Source: Pardosa pseudoannulata
Lineage: Eukaryota; Arthropoda; Arachnida; Araneae; Lycosidae
DNA length: 64,000 nt
Reading direction: 5' to 3'
NCBI GenBank assembly: GCA_032207245.1
Contig: CM063498.1
Coordinates: forward strand, 95,424,870 to 95,488,869
Below are positions 24,233 to 34,899 of this stretch, one piece after another. Both the position numbers and the translations under genes were made by a program. Position 1 is the first letter of the stretch. Every line of letters begins with the position of its first letter. Under the pieces are notes generated by a model that saw nothing but the letters and a program-made list of their open reading frames with translations, was not told where the DNA came from and ran no database searches.

Positions 24233-25455
24233 CAAAAAAGGAACGCATGCTGTCAGAGACTGATTTTTCAGATTTACACAGTTTAAAGGGTTTTTTTTTT
24301 AAAGATGTTTTGTGGATTTTATGAAATTGCTGTTGATTCCAAAATGCGCCAGAATCAGCAAATCTACCCACTACGACAGAGCGGATAGAAAGTCAATACT
24401 GAAATAAAGAAGTTTGTTGAGATCTGACATTTTTAATTAGTGACACCATCTTTGAAACTATATGCCTACCTCGACCCAACTGCGCAGATTATTGCATACT
24501 GTATACAGATACATATTTTTGTGTATAAATATACTTTCACTCTACCGATAGATTAATCAGGACTGCATGCGTGCTCATCCCTGATGTATTCATTTCAATT
24601 TTGTCGCTTTCGAGTTCTTATATCTCAGTAGTCATCTATCGTTATCTGAATAAATGCGAGTCATTGCTTACATAAAGTGAGCATAAGCGCTCTCGATTTA
24701 ATTGTTTGGCAAAAGTCACTACAGTTCAACGGCCTTTATATCAAGAGTTTAGCTTTCACCAAACAGTGACAAAAAATATCCAGCCAATAAACCTTTCCTA
24801 AAATGGTCTACAGAAACTTCAAGCTATCTAGATAACATAAAAGAAGTTTGAATACATCTTTAAATTATCCGTATAGTTAGATATGATTTATGAGGCGATT
24901 TAGTTTTTTTTTTAAAACTGAACTTTTAGTTTTTGTTAAACATTTAAAGTGGTTTAAAATTTTAAAGCTAATCACTTTCAAATTAAACCCTTTTTTATGC
25001 TACTAAAATATTTTATTAATATGAAGAGGTTTTATAATAATATTTTAACTGATCGTTAATAACTAGAAAATTATCGAATGATAAATCTAATTTAAAATCT
25101 ACATTATTTAATATCAATATTACTTGATTAGTATACCATAGATAATGATAAATTTAAAATACAGGATTTAGAAGCCTCTAAACTTATAGAAAATTTCTGG
25201 CAGTAACAAACGTCATACAAAGCCGTCTATTTCTGTATTAACAATTAAACCGGCACGATATTTATCTGGAATTATAAATTTTGCTCAAATTTATCTAAAA
25301 TTATTTATATATTCCAGATGTACGCCGTATATGTTGTACGCAGTCATTTTTGAATGCACTTCACAGTCTAGATAAAAAAATTGAGTGTAATGGTCATTAA
25401 CATTATCAGTTTAGGACAATACAAAAAATCTAACAATTTAACAAAAAGAACACTT
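24233..25455. other. AT-rich stretch, nothing recognised
   Basis: No coding motif and no repeat shared with other parts of the window. Confidence 0.35.
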
Positions 25456-25702
25456 TTAACACTAGATTGCCCAATGAAGTCATTTTGACTTCTTTTCAAT
25501 TTCAATTAGAAAAAACAATTATGTATCTAATGACAATTTCTTAGAATTTTGTGACTTTTTGTACAACATATAAATGCGTTTATTAATATGTTGTACAGAA
25601 AGTCGCATAATTATGAGAAATCGTGTCATTACATACATAATTGTTTTTCTAATTGAAAATAAAAAGCAGTCAAAATGACTTCCTTGTGCAATCTAGTGTG
25701 AA
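25456..25702. mobile_element. TTAA-type foldback MITE with long arms
   Basis: Left TTAA (25456-25459), then CACTAGATTGC; right GCAATCTAGTG ending at 25698, then TGAA, probably a mutated TTAA. The arms are about 115 bp each and extend almost to the centre. Blocks such as GAAGTCATTTTGACT, AACAATTATGTAT and TTGTACAACATAT occur as inverted pairs. Body is 239 bp. A SINE later inserted across its right edge. Confidence 0.88.
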
Positions 25703-25886
25703 AACCACTGGTTTGGTTTGGAGTGCTACGGTCTACTTTTTGCAACATGAGGGCTAATGAGACCGGGACCTACAGCTTAAAGCCGATTCCGAACGGTTAC
25801 GAACATCCATGCCACTGTGGGATTCGAACCCACGAACTCCGGTACCGAAGGCCAGCACCCTAACCAATTGCCCATGTGAAAACCAC
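25697..25886 (-). mobile_element. Young tRNA-derived SINE with 12-bp target duplication
   Basis: The flanks TGTGAAAACCAC at 25697-25708 and 25875-25886 are identical. Between them is a full-length minus copy: tail GGTTTGGTTTGG, body with AGGGCTAATGAGACCGGGAC, and a tRNA-like head with GTGGGATTCGAACCCACGAA (B box) and GGCCAGCACCCTAACCAATT (A-box side). The target site is the right end of the foldback MITE, so the SINE is younger than that MITE. Confidence 0.93.
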
Positions 25887-25954
25887 CTGAATGCTGTTTT
25901 ATAAATATATCTTTTCAGAAAAAATTCATTTGAAGAGAATAATTCTAAAGGAAG

Positions 25955-26165
25955 TACTGCAACCGCGCAAAATTTTCGGTTTATAATGAAATATCTTTAT
26001 ACCAAAGTAAATCTCTCTATAACGAATATTACCCCATCATCACCAGATGACTGTAATTCATACTAAGATAGAGGAATTAGGAAAGAAACTAGCTTTGAAC
26101 TCTTAAATGTGCAAATGATAATTCTGCGGATAAATCATACAATCAAAAAATTAAAGTGTGTATGA
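25955..26165 (+). repeat. Unclassified dispersed repeat, pair member 2
   Basis: Homologue of 22220-22440: GAAGTACTGCAACCGCGC, AAAATTTTCGGTTTATAATG, AAATATC and GTGCAAATGATAATTCTGCG occur in the same order. Confidence 0.65.
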
Positions 26166-26309
26166 AAGTAACAATAGTGAAAAGAAGTCATGTGGTATTC
26201 ATGCGAGTTTTTCAATCCTTGAAAAGACATGGAATGTATTTCACACTACTTTTTTACAATGCTTTATAAGTGTTATATACACAAATGTATAGTCAAACAC
26301 ATAGAGTTT

Positions 26310-26376
26310 GACTATGAATTAAACCTTTCAAAACTAACTTAATACACATTTTCTATTATATTTTTGTAAGCCGCGG
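26310..26376 (+). repeat. Short dispersed repeat, also at about 27570-27632
   Basis: CTATGAATTAA, CCAAAAACTA-like sequence, TTAATACACATTTTCTATTA and TATTTTTG match 27572-27632 in the same order. It is AT-rich, so part of the similarity could be composition. Confidence 0.4.
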
Positions 26377-26600
26377 TAGCTTAGTCGGGAAAGCCATCAA
26401 TCTTATGGATGGTTGGAAACTCAATCGGACCAAAGTTCCATCAAGTACTTTAACGGCGGCTGGAGTTCGTAAAATAGGTTTGTAATAGATATGTCCACTA
26501 AGTTCCCAAACAATATGTCTGGGGGGGGCAAGCAAAGCTGAGGGTAAGTATTTTGCTTGTTCCTAGCTTCTAAATTACATGGACTCTTGTTGTCTTAGGG
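26370..26600 (+). mobile_element. Possible second tRNA-derived SINE family
   Basis: GCCGCGGTAGCTTAGTCGGG holds a good A box (TAGCTTAGTCGG), followed about 45 bases later by a weak B box (GGAAACTCAATCGG). The later part has AGCTGAGGGTAAGTATTTTG. The head differs from the main SINE family. Only one copy is in the window, and boundaries and target duplication are uncertain. Confidence 0.4.
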
Positions 26601-28355
26601 AGTAATATTTACTGTCTATATAGTGCTTCCATAATAAATTATCTGCAGCTTGAAAGTGGCGAATTCTATGAAATCAAGTTCCATTACATTGTAAATTATT
26701 TTTGTGCGATAAATTAACATCCCAAGACTATTCTAATATATACTAGCATATAGCAAGTCATATGACGGGACCAGTAAAGTTTTTAATTTTGCAGAATTGT
26801 AAAGTACGCTTTGAGGCATATAATTTTTTTTTTTTTTTTTTGGCTGAGAATTACCTGGCACACGCTCAGTAATTTGTTTATCTTCATACTCCTCTAAAGT
26901 CTCCCGATTCCGTTAAAGCAGTTTAGAATCACGTTGAATTCATTTAGAAAGATAATTCAAAGTTTTCTTAGCTACGTCAAAATTATCGTTAAGTTCTTCC
27001 CAATTTTTTTTTTTTTTGCCATGGTAATTAATGGAAGTAAAGGAATGAAGCTATCATTTCTACTACAAACTGAAGATAGATAAAACTTGTTAATACCGGT
27101 GATAAAATTTTCATTGCAACAAAAAATAATCGACGATTAAATTTAAAATTATCCCATATGTACCTAATCTATTATTTAAGCAACATATAAAAGAAAATTA
27201 TTTCCGTAATGCCTAAATTCAGTGATAAAACGCATGAAAATAATGCCAACTATATTTAAGTAATTTAAAATAAGAAATGATTAAATGAGATGGTTAAAGG
27301 AATGAAGTCATAATGCTAGAAAAAGATGTTATTTTTACTTTATTATGTGACAAATTCATGAATATAATCGCCTGCTCTTAACCGGGGAAAATAGGGCTTG
27401 AAATAATGGCCTTAAATGCTAGGAAGGGGGGAAGATTTCGAACGTTGCTAACCCTAACTCATCAAGAACCAATATCGATGCCTTTATCTATTCCAGGTAC
27501 AACCGCTTCATAAATTAGAAGAGAGGCTATTATAAGGAATTTTCTATTTATTTTTGTGCTAAAATATTTCACTATGAATTAACACTCCAAAAACTATTTT
27601 TAATACATATTTTTTATTACATTTTTGAGCCTATTATATTCCAGTTTATTTACTTAAAAGAAAGAAATTGCAAACAGTAGAAAAGTTGGGTGACATACTA
27701 CAGTTTCTCTTCTTCACAGTTAACAATTATCTTTACATCACAAACTGTTGTACTTTGGTATTTCAATTGTACCTCACAAAGCGGCTCTTAGAATGCTTCA
27801 CTGATCTAATTCAATCTCGACTTCAAAAACCTTATTCGTACTAAATTCTAAGAAAGCAAATAAGCGTTAAAATGCAAATTTAAAACTTTTATGAAACGAA
27901 TAAAAACTAATGACGTTGTTCTTCATTTTTAATGAAAGTACTTTCTCAAGCTGAAGCTATTCAACACTGAAAAAGACAAAAGGCGGGAAGCAACAGTTGG
28001 GGGGAAAAATACAGGACTATTTGTCGATCCAAAATAATGTTCCAACGCAAACAACTGAGATGATGAAATATTAAAGGTCACGCTTTATTACGGAAAATAA
28101 ATATTTTTCCCTTCTGCGATTGTTTCGAAGCTGATAATTGAATCGGAAACTGTTCCGTTTGTCGTTTAAAATATTTAAATATCAGGAAAGTGGCAATAAA
28201 AATATATATATCAATACATTTACTGTTTCCATAATAAAAACTTGCAATTGAATAACAAATGAGAGAAAGGATCTGGCATTTGATAGCATAATGAGAGTTA
28301 TTTTTCTAAACATTTTCACCCTCTTTCCTTAGATCCATTTAAAAAAAAAAATATT
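26601..28355. other. AT-rich stretch, nothing firm
   Basis: It contains T runs at about 26823-26841 and 27004-27017 and no recognisable gene. Confidence 0.35.
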
Positions 28356-28528
28356 GCCGAACGATGGCCGATAGGTTAGGGTGCTGGCCTTCGGTACCGG
28401 AGTTCGTGGGTTCCAATCCCACTGTGGCATGGATGTTCGTAGCCGTTCGGAATCGGCTTTAAGCTATAGGTCCCGGTATCATTAGCCCTCGTGTTGAAAA
28501 AAGTAGACCGTAGCACTCCAAACCAAAC
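28356..28528 (+). mobile_element. tRNA-derived SINE, near full length
   Basis: Starts GCCGAACGATGGCCGATAGG with the A box, then GTGGGTTCCAATCCCACTGT (B box with one change), GTAGCCGTTCGGAATCGGCT and TAGCCCTCGTGTTG, and ends CTCCAAACCAAAC. It sits close to the family consensus seen at 40484. Its tail abuts a perfect hairpin at 28530. Confidence 0.92.
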
Positions 28529-28529
28529 A

Positions 28530-28567
28530 TTTTTTAGGGGTTTCTTAAAAAAGAAACCCCTAAAAAA
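28530..28567. repeat. Perfect 17-bp hairpin at the SINE 3' edge
   Basis: Left arm 28530-28546 and right arm 28551-28567 are exact complements around a 4-A loop. The core is AGGGGTTTCTT / AAGAAACCCCT. It starts two bases after the SINE tail. Confidence 0.85.
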
Positions 28568-28851
28568 ATGTTTCTAAACAAAGCTCGTGTATTAAACAGA
28601 ATTAAACTTTGCGTCAGAATACAATGAAAATATAAAAACGGAAACAACGTGATAGGTCCGTCAAAATATAAAAAATTAGATATTTCACTTAGTATCTTAA
28701 TTGAGGATATTCCACAAATTCTAAACAAACATAATTTATATAGTTTTCTACCATGAAAAGCTTACAATTTAAAATTTAAAATGTAAACAGTGCATTTAAA
28801 GGAACTCTCTTACTACTGTTCTGATGTCCCCAGGCTTGCAACTGCTGAGGT

Positions 28852-28940
28852 ATGTGATGAGGCGATTTAGATCAGTAATATAATTGATTCATTCATACAA
28901 GAAGTAAAATGCTCGGGATCTAAATCTGACCTCATCACAT
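28852..28940. repeat. 89-bp terminal foldback unit, left end of giant element
   Basis: ATGTGATGAGG-CGATTTAGATC at one side and GATCTAAATCTGACCTCATC-ACAT at the other make a self-complementary unit with arms of about 24 bp. The same unit, inverted, lies at 30352-30439, and another copy is at 43964-44052. Confidence 0.88.
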
Positions 28941-29954
28941 CTTTGTAAAAGACAGAGGACCATAAAATTATATTCTACGGATATTGTTGTCTTGTACGGT
29001 GGTCTCGGGCGGGGTTCTGATCCCAGTCCCAGATTAGAATCCTGTCTTCGTACTTGACATTAAATAAGAATGTACCTTTGTGGAGTTATTTATGAGTCCC
29101 CAAGGGACAGTGCCCAATTAGAAGGGATAAGGTTTTCCACGTTGACGGTCTCAAGGCGGGGTGTAAGTAGACCAATTAGATTCTTACAACTATCCCGACT
29201 GGACGATAAGAAGGAAGAGGGGACAAGGAGGAAATTAATAAAATAAGAAAAATCTAAAAGATGTTCGGGAGTCGAGTCGACAAGTCCGGCGGAAGAGGTT
29301 CTGAAGTCCGAGAGAAGGTGTTCGGCAGTCCAGTCGAGGAAACAAGTCCGACGGGAAGTGTTCCTGTATCAAATATTACGGCCGCACCCCAAACACTCAG
29401 AAGGAAGCCCCTGACCAGACCGACGGAAGATCCATACATACCCAATCCTGATCAGCCATCAACCAGCAGTGTTCCGGGCACACCATATTAACTCACAAAG
29501 GTACACCCCAGACATAAATATGAAGATTAAACTAACCGCTAAAATGATAGCAACTGAGACTAGCTTAATAAAAAAAGTAATTATTATACAATATTTATAC
29601 ATCTATTTACAAAACCAGTAATAAGTAATAAGTAAATAAGTAAGCTTAGTCAATCTATTCAAAATTACTTCTGACAATTTTTTATACACTTAGGTAAATA
29701 TTGTAAGCAGAGAGAGGACCTAATCTCGATTTCAAAATGTAATGCAAAATGGGTACCTTTGTGGGTCTAAAATGTTGGGCCCGGAACACTTCTGGTTGAA
29801 GGTTATCAATAGCTGATCAGGAGAGGGAATCTTTACATCATCCGTTGATCTGTTACAGACATCGTCAGGGGCTTTCTCCTGAGTCTTTGGGGTGCGGCCG
29901 TACTACTTTGTGCAGGAAACTTTCTGGCGGACTTGGCTGGACTATCGAGCACCT

Positions 29955-30020
29955 TCTTTTTGGGACCTCCGAACCAATCTCTTCTGGGACCTCCGAACCA
30001 AACTCTGGGACCTCCTAATC
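29955..30020. repeat. Short tandem repeat in the right arm
   Basis: The unit TGGGACCTCCGAACCAA is repeated three times with changes. The corresponding left arm around 29270-29360 carries a different, decayed series (AGTCCGRCGGAAG-like). Confidence 0.7.
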
Positions 30021-30351
30021 CATCTCCTCATTTTTTAGATTTTTCATATTTTATTATCTCAAACTTAGTCCCCTCCTTCTTCTTGTCTTCCAATCGGGAT
30101 AGTTGCCAGAAAGTCATTGGTCTCAGCAAACCCCGCCCTGAGACCACCAACGTGAACAACCTTATCCCCTCTAATTGGGCCCTGTCCCTTAGGGACTCAT
30201 AAATACTCCACAAAGGTACATTCTTATTTAATGTCAAGTACGGAGACGGGATTCTAATCTGGGACTGGAATCAGAACCCCGCCCGAGACAACCGTACTTG
30301 ACTACAATATCCGTTTTATCGAAATTTATGGCCCTTGGTCTAATTACAAAG

Positions 30352-30439
30352 ATGTGATGTGGTCAGATTTATATCCCGAACATTTTACTTCTTTTATGAA
30401 TGAAACAATTATATATCAGATCTAAATCGCCTCATCACA
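30352..30439. repeat. Terminal foldback unit, right end of giant element
   Basis: ATGTGATGTGGTCAGATTTA through TCTAAATCGCCTCATCACA. Inverted relative to 28852-28940 and parallel to 43964-44052. Confidence 0.85.
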
Positions 30440-30500
30440 GCCAGATAAAGAACGCAACAGGGCCGGATCCTGCCCGCGTACCGGCTTTTGCCCACCTCTG
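30440..30500. mobile_element. hAT-like 3'-end fragment
   Basis: CCAGATAAAG, GGGCCGGATCC, CCGGCTTTTGCCCACCTCTG matches the right end of the element at 23704-24224. It directly abuts the giant foldback element, which probably truncated it. Confidence 0.75.
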
Positions 30501-31111
30501 CTGTAGATCTCCAAACCAAAACCTATTTCAATGTATACTAGGTCTAATGTAATTATTTTCTATAAAATTATATAAAAATTTTTTATAAAATAAAAAATAG
30601 GGAATGCTCTTTGGTACTTTTTTTATAATACACCCATATAAGAATGTTTCTGACAACATGAACGTTTTGACAAAAGTTATTTAATAATTTACTTTTCAAT
30701 CATACCAAACAGTAGAAGCCGTGCCCGTTCTCCCCGTGGCCATACGATCGCTAACTTATCAGTTGTTCTTGTCAGACGAGTGAGATATAAAAAAAAATTA
30801 ATAAAACATAACTTTCGGTGTTTTATTCAATAGGTCGGCTAAAAAATCTTCATTTTATATGTAGCATGGGAACTACTGCTCATAATAGCAGTTTGTTTAT
30901 AAACAAGTTATGTTTTTAAAAATCAACTCGCGAAATTTCACAATGTTAAAATTAAATTTCTGTAAAAGTAGTTAAAATTTGGTTTGGTTTGGTTTGGTTT
31001 GGAGTTCTACAGTCGAGTTACTATATCTCTATGTAGAAAAAAACTCGTTTCGAAAAAGCATAAAAATTAATCAAACTATTTTTTTTATATGCGCCTACAA
31101 AGGAAACTAGG

Positions 31112-31269
31112 CTGGTTGTTAGGAATCGCTACGGTCCACTGTTTTCCTGAAGAGGGTTAATGAGACAGGAACCTATAGCTTTAAGTCCGTTCCGAACGGC
31201 TACGAATATCCATGCCATCAGTGAGATTCAAACCAAAGAGCAGCGCACTACCTATTCGACAGTCATTGC
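31112..31269 (-). mobile_element. tRNA-derived SINE, diverged internal copy
   Basis: GCTACGGTCCACTGTTTTCC, GAGGGTTAATGAGACAGGAA, CCGTTCCGAACGGCTACGAA and CATCAGTGAGATTCAAACCA. About 20 bases after the B box are deleted. Confidence 0.75.
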
Positions 31270-31285
31270 GCTAGAAGGATGATTT

Positions 31286-31459
31286 GGTTTGGTTTGGAGC
31301 GCTACATTCTACTTTTTGCAACACGAGTGCTAATGAGACCGGGACCTACAGGTTAAAGCCGATTCCGAACGGCTATGAACATCAATGCCACAGTTCGATT
31401 CTAACCCACGAACTCCGGTACCTAAGGTCAGCACTCTAACCAATCGGCCATCGTTCTGC
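31286..31459 (-). mobile_element. tRNA-derived SINE, near full length
   Basis: Tail GGTTTGGTTTGG, then GCAACACGAGTGCTAATGAG, GCCGATTCCGAACGGCTATG, a damaged B box (CAGTTCGATTCTAACCCACG) and head end CAATCGGCCATCGTTCTG. Confidence 0.88.
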
Positions 31460-31894
31460 AGTTAAAATTTGGAGTTAAAATGTTGTTATCTGTATTATCC
31501 AAGTTTCAGAAGTTAATAAATTATATTATGTTTGAACAGATTTTACAGATTATATTATGTTAAACGGAGATTTTTTAATCACCAGGAAATAAATAAACTT
31601 GGATTATGATGGTTTTGTCAATTAAACTAAATCGGTCCTTGCAGTTAAGGCAATATGCAAAATTTTATTTAAAAGTTATTAACTGTCGGTAAAGTGCAAC
31701 GGCTTTGTCCTTTTAAAGCCGATCGATGTACGAATAAGGCGATTTCACGCAGCAGGGCACATCTCAACTTATAACAACTCTAGCTTTAGTTTCAAACGGA
31801 AGGGCAGTTTATTGTTTGTCTATTGGCTGTTGTAAACATGAAAATGAATGGGAAGGGCATCAGAGTAGTTCGTGAAGCTGCGTCAAATTGCTCT

Positions 31895-32005
31895 ATGGTG
31901 TATGCTGCTCTTCAGTAACTGAGTTCGTGGGTTCGATTTATGCTGATAGCTTGGATGTTCGTAGCCGTTCGGATTCTGATTTAAGCAGAATGTCAGTTCT
32001 TCTCC
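31895..32005 (+). mobile_element. Old SINE fragment
   Basis: TGAGTTCGTGGGTTCGATTT (B box) is followed by TTGGATGTTCGTAGCCGTTC and GATTTAAGCAG. The A-box part and tail are strongly decayed. Confidence 0.65.
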
Positions 32006-34008
32006 CAATGAATTAGGCTACATCTATTCTTTTACCTACTACAAGGCCTCTCGACATCACTACGCTTTATCAATAGCTTGCAAACTTTTTTCTATTACAC
32101 TATATGTCTTCGGGTCAACTGTAATGATACAGGTAAAAAAAAATATCAGTAAGATAATTTTGTTAATAATAACGAATGTTTTAACTCGTTTTTTAACATA
32201 ATTAAAAAATTTGTTCTCGAGTATGAAAAAGTTTAGCAACCCTTGCATTAAAGGTTGCTAACGGATATGAGTTTGCCCTGTCCCCATATTTTGTCCTAAA
32301 AAGGCCGCAAAAATAAAGAAACTAACAATCAACGAATGTTGAAAAAAATGCTTGTGTCTATGCATTAAAAAACTCCCACCAAAGAAAAAAACTTATGAGC
32401 GAGGGTATAAAAATGAACCACATAACTGTAAAGTCTAAATGATAATAAAAAAATTCGGAGGTTTGTGCCTAAAAAAACTCAAAATATTTCAATACTATCA
32501 TTATACCATAGTATAATCTTCACAAATAAAAACTAGAAACAAAAGTGTTATAGGTCTAAATATACTTCGATTAGAAATAATCACTATTTGTGCAATTCGT
32601 GTAAGTGTAAACTGTATTCGTAACAGGAAAATATAAATGCCAATTCATGTTTTATGCATGTTTCAGGCAGTATAAAGTGTACACGAGTAAAAAAAACAAA
32701 CTATTGAATATATATTTATCTGTATCATTTAGCTGTTTATTCCGTCTTACAGTTCATTCGTATTCCAGTCTCGTACGTAATACTATCGATTTGAATAAAC
32801 TGGACTCGCGAAAATAAGCAACTAATGAGATAAGTCATCACAGTCTTAAAGAGTTTATGTCCGCCCACTACAACCGTTACCTTGTAGGTCTCAAGGATTA
32901 AAGGTGCAAAGAAGGTTAACCTCTAATGAGCGCTCACAGGTTGAGTGTTTCGGATACACCAGGCGGAGATCATCATTCAAAATAGCATGCCGACTAAGCG
33001 GGGCAGGCACTACTCATCGTTTCGTTTGGTCGCGACGAACAGCTGGCAGACTCATCTACAATATCCGAGTCGCGCTTTTTCGCCAGCTCGCTCGTAAAAA
33101 GATACATAATATCTGTTCGTGTTAACTTTTGCTCCGGAGGCTAAATAAGCAAGTTACATCACCGGAAGCAACAAGAGAGAATCTGTCGATGATGCAAAAA
33201 AGAAAGTATTCCCGGCTAGTCCGTAGGCGGCTTAGCCTTCGTTAAACGGTACGAGCGCACCCATTTTTCACTCACCTCACTTCAACGCAACTCTGTTCCT
33301 CTCGGCATGTCAAGGGAAAGATGGCCAGAGCTATTTGTTCTAAAGTTACTAACTGCGAAAGGTTCCTACCAAGTATTTTTCATGACTGCATAGAGAGGTT
33401 AACATCCCCTTGTATACCTTGTTTCCTTCCAAAAATTTTTTTTTGCATATATTTTGCATAAAATAAAATAAGCCGTCAAGTGCTACAAGTGTGTATATGT
33501 TTCTGCACCTTATTTCTTCCTCTTCACATCCACCCACGTTAAGTTAAATTTCCACAGCTTAATAGCATAAAACGGGAAAAACCGCAATTAATATTTATGA
33601 CCACCTACTGGAAGTTATCGATAAAATACGTGAGTGACAACGGAAGATTTGTGTAAAATGCCATCGAGATTTCAATGTGAATTAGACACTAAATTGTGAC
33701 ACGCCATTCGGAGGCAAAATTCAGTTTTTATGTTGCAGATACTGTCCATATAATTTCATTTACATAGTAGTTACATCTATTTAGTAGAGGACATCTACTA
33801 AACAGTAACTTGGCATCTACTGAAAACGAAACGTTTAGCTGAATATTTCACTGTATATTTGGTTACCGAGAAACAAAAGATTAATTTTAATTTTTCCTAA
33901 ACACAATTTTCTTGTTACAAATTCATCAATTTCTATTTCACAATGTGCATCAATAATGAGCGATTTTAAATATCTAGAGCTGTTTCAAGAGACTAGCTTT
34001 TACATATA
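32006..34008. other. No recognised gene; GC-richer segment at 32880-33320
   Basis: The segment includes CGTTTCGTTTGGTCGCGACG and AGTCCGTAGGCGGCTTAGCC and an open plus frame (32904-33125, 73 codons) without a known motif. It could be a decayed transposon or an unknown exon. A small perfect hairpin (TTTAGTAGA / TCTACTAAA) lies at 33780-33802. The rest is AT-rich. Confidence 0.35.
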
Positions 34009-34441
34009 ATTCTTCTGTACGCGTGTTTGTAATAGAACTCCTCCTAAACGACTGCATTGATTTTCATGAAATTTGTGTTTGTAATTAAGTTGATTCGAGA
34101 ATGTTTTATATTCACAATTTGTTCCGTTAGAAAATGTTTTTTTTTAATGAAAAATCCAGAATTCGTCCCTATTGAGATCACTGCCTCTCCACCAATGTTT
34201 TTGTGGCGCAGTGGTGAGCGCAACGAGCTTCAGTACGAGAAGTAGGGGTAGCTACAGGCGATGGGGGAATTTTAATTTAATCTAATTACGTTTTTGGTGA
34301 CTGTACGAATGGTGATATCAAGTATTCTTAAAATTTTTTTCCTTACTTTTCCATCAAAACGATCCAATTTATAATTTATTAAAAAATATTTTACCATTTT
34401 TGGATTTACATCGCTGAAACAGGACAACGTCTGTCGGGTCG

Positions 34442-34446
<5 letters not shown>
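34009..34446 (+). mobile_element. Helitron-like non-autonomous element, copy B
   Basis: Starts near ATTCTTCTGTACGCGTGTTT, continues AGAACTCCTCCTAAACGACT, TTGATTTTCATGAAATTTG and TTGATTCGAGAATG, and ends ACAACGTCTGTCGGGTCGTC then TAA and a long AT array. Colinear with copies A and C. The internal tRNA-like module at 34196-34262 keeps its A-box region (TTGTGGCGCAGTGGTGAGCG), but the B box is lost. Confidence 0.65.

Positions 34447-34527
<81 letters not shown>
34446..34527. repeat. Long AT dinucleotide array
   Basis: About 41 uninterrupted TA units start directly at the 3' end of Helitron-like copy B. Confidence 0.97.
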
Positions 34528-34529
<2 letters not shown>

Positions 34530-34713
34530 TTTTAAAGTTAGAACATGTCAAATATTAAGGTATTAAAGTATATTAAACAGCGATTTTATGGCTAAGTATG
34601 AAACCTATCATTTTCGAGGAAATAAACCGAGTTACAATATCTTTTCTTTACAAGTTCAGTGCACTCGCCTTTAACAGCATTTTACCTTACAATGCTCTAA
34701 TCTCTCACACTTC

Positions 34714-34899
34714 GGCCGAGCGATGGCCGAATGGTTGGTTAGTGTGCTGGCCTTCGGTACCGGAGCTCGTGGGTTCGAATCCCACTGTAGCATGGGCTTT
34801 CGTAGCCGTTCGGAATCGGCTTTAAACTGTAGGTTCCGGTCTCATTAGCCCTCGTGTTGCAAAAACACGAGACCGTAGCACTCCAAACCTAACCTAACC
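34714..34899 (+). mobile_element. tRNA-derived SINE, near full length
   Basis: GGCCGAGCGATGGCCGAATG, GTGGGTTCGAATCCCACTGT (intact B box), CGTAGCCGTTCGGAATCGGC and TTAGCCCTCGTGTTGC. It ends in a longer tail, CCAAACCTAACCTAACC. A four-base insertion (TTGG) duplicates part of the A box. Confidence 0.92.

Larger units (their letters stand above)
28852..30439. mobile_element. Giant inverted-repeat (foldback) element, about 1.59 kb
   Basis: The left half (28852-29510) and right half (about 29755-30439) are reverse complements over roughly 660 bp, centred near 29646. Matching blocks include: the 89-bp ends; GTGGTCTCGGGCGGGGTTCT with its partner near 30270; TTTGTGGAGT(T)ATTTATGAGT; TACGGCCGCACCCCAAA with its partner near 29895; and GTGTTCCGGGC with its partner near 29780. 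The centre (29510-29755) is unique AT-rich DNA. No transposase is seen. The 62-89-codon frames within the arms are shadows. Similar inner sequence occurs at 44053-44476. Confidence 0.85.
30970..31472 (-). mobile_element. SINE cluster enclosed by one 13-bp direct repeat
   Basis: AGTTAAAATTTGG occurs at 30970-30982 and 31460-31472. Between them are, in order: a tail-only SINE piece (30981-31015), filler, a diverged SINE (31112-31269), and a near full-length SINE (31286-31459). All are in the minus orientation. The whole block may have integrated as a multimer or been rearranged after insertion. Confidence 0.75.

Noticed and set aside
29254..30237. Four frames of 62-89 codons inside the foldback arms
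   Set aside because: They occur on both strands of an inverted repeat and do not remain open in matching positions of the other arm.
34369..34551. Minus frame encoding an Ile-Tyr run
   Set aside because: Translation of the AT dinucleotide array, not a protein.
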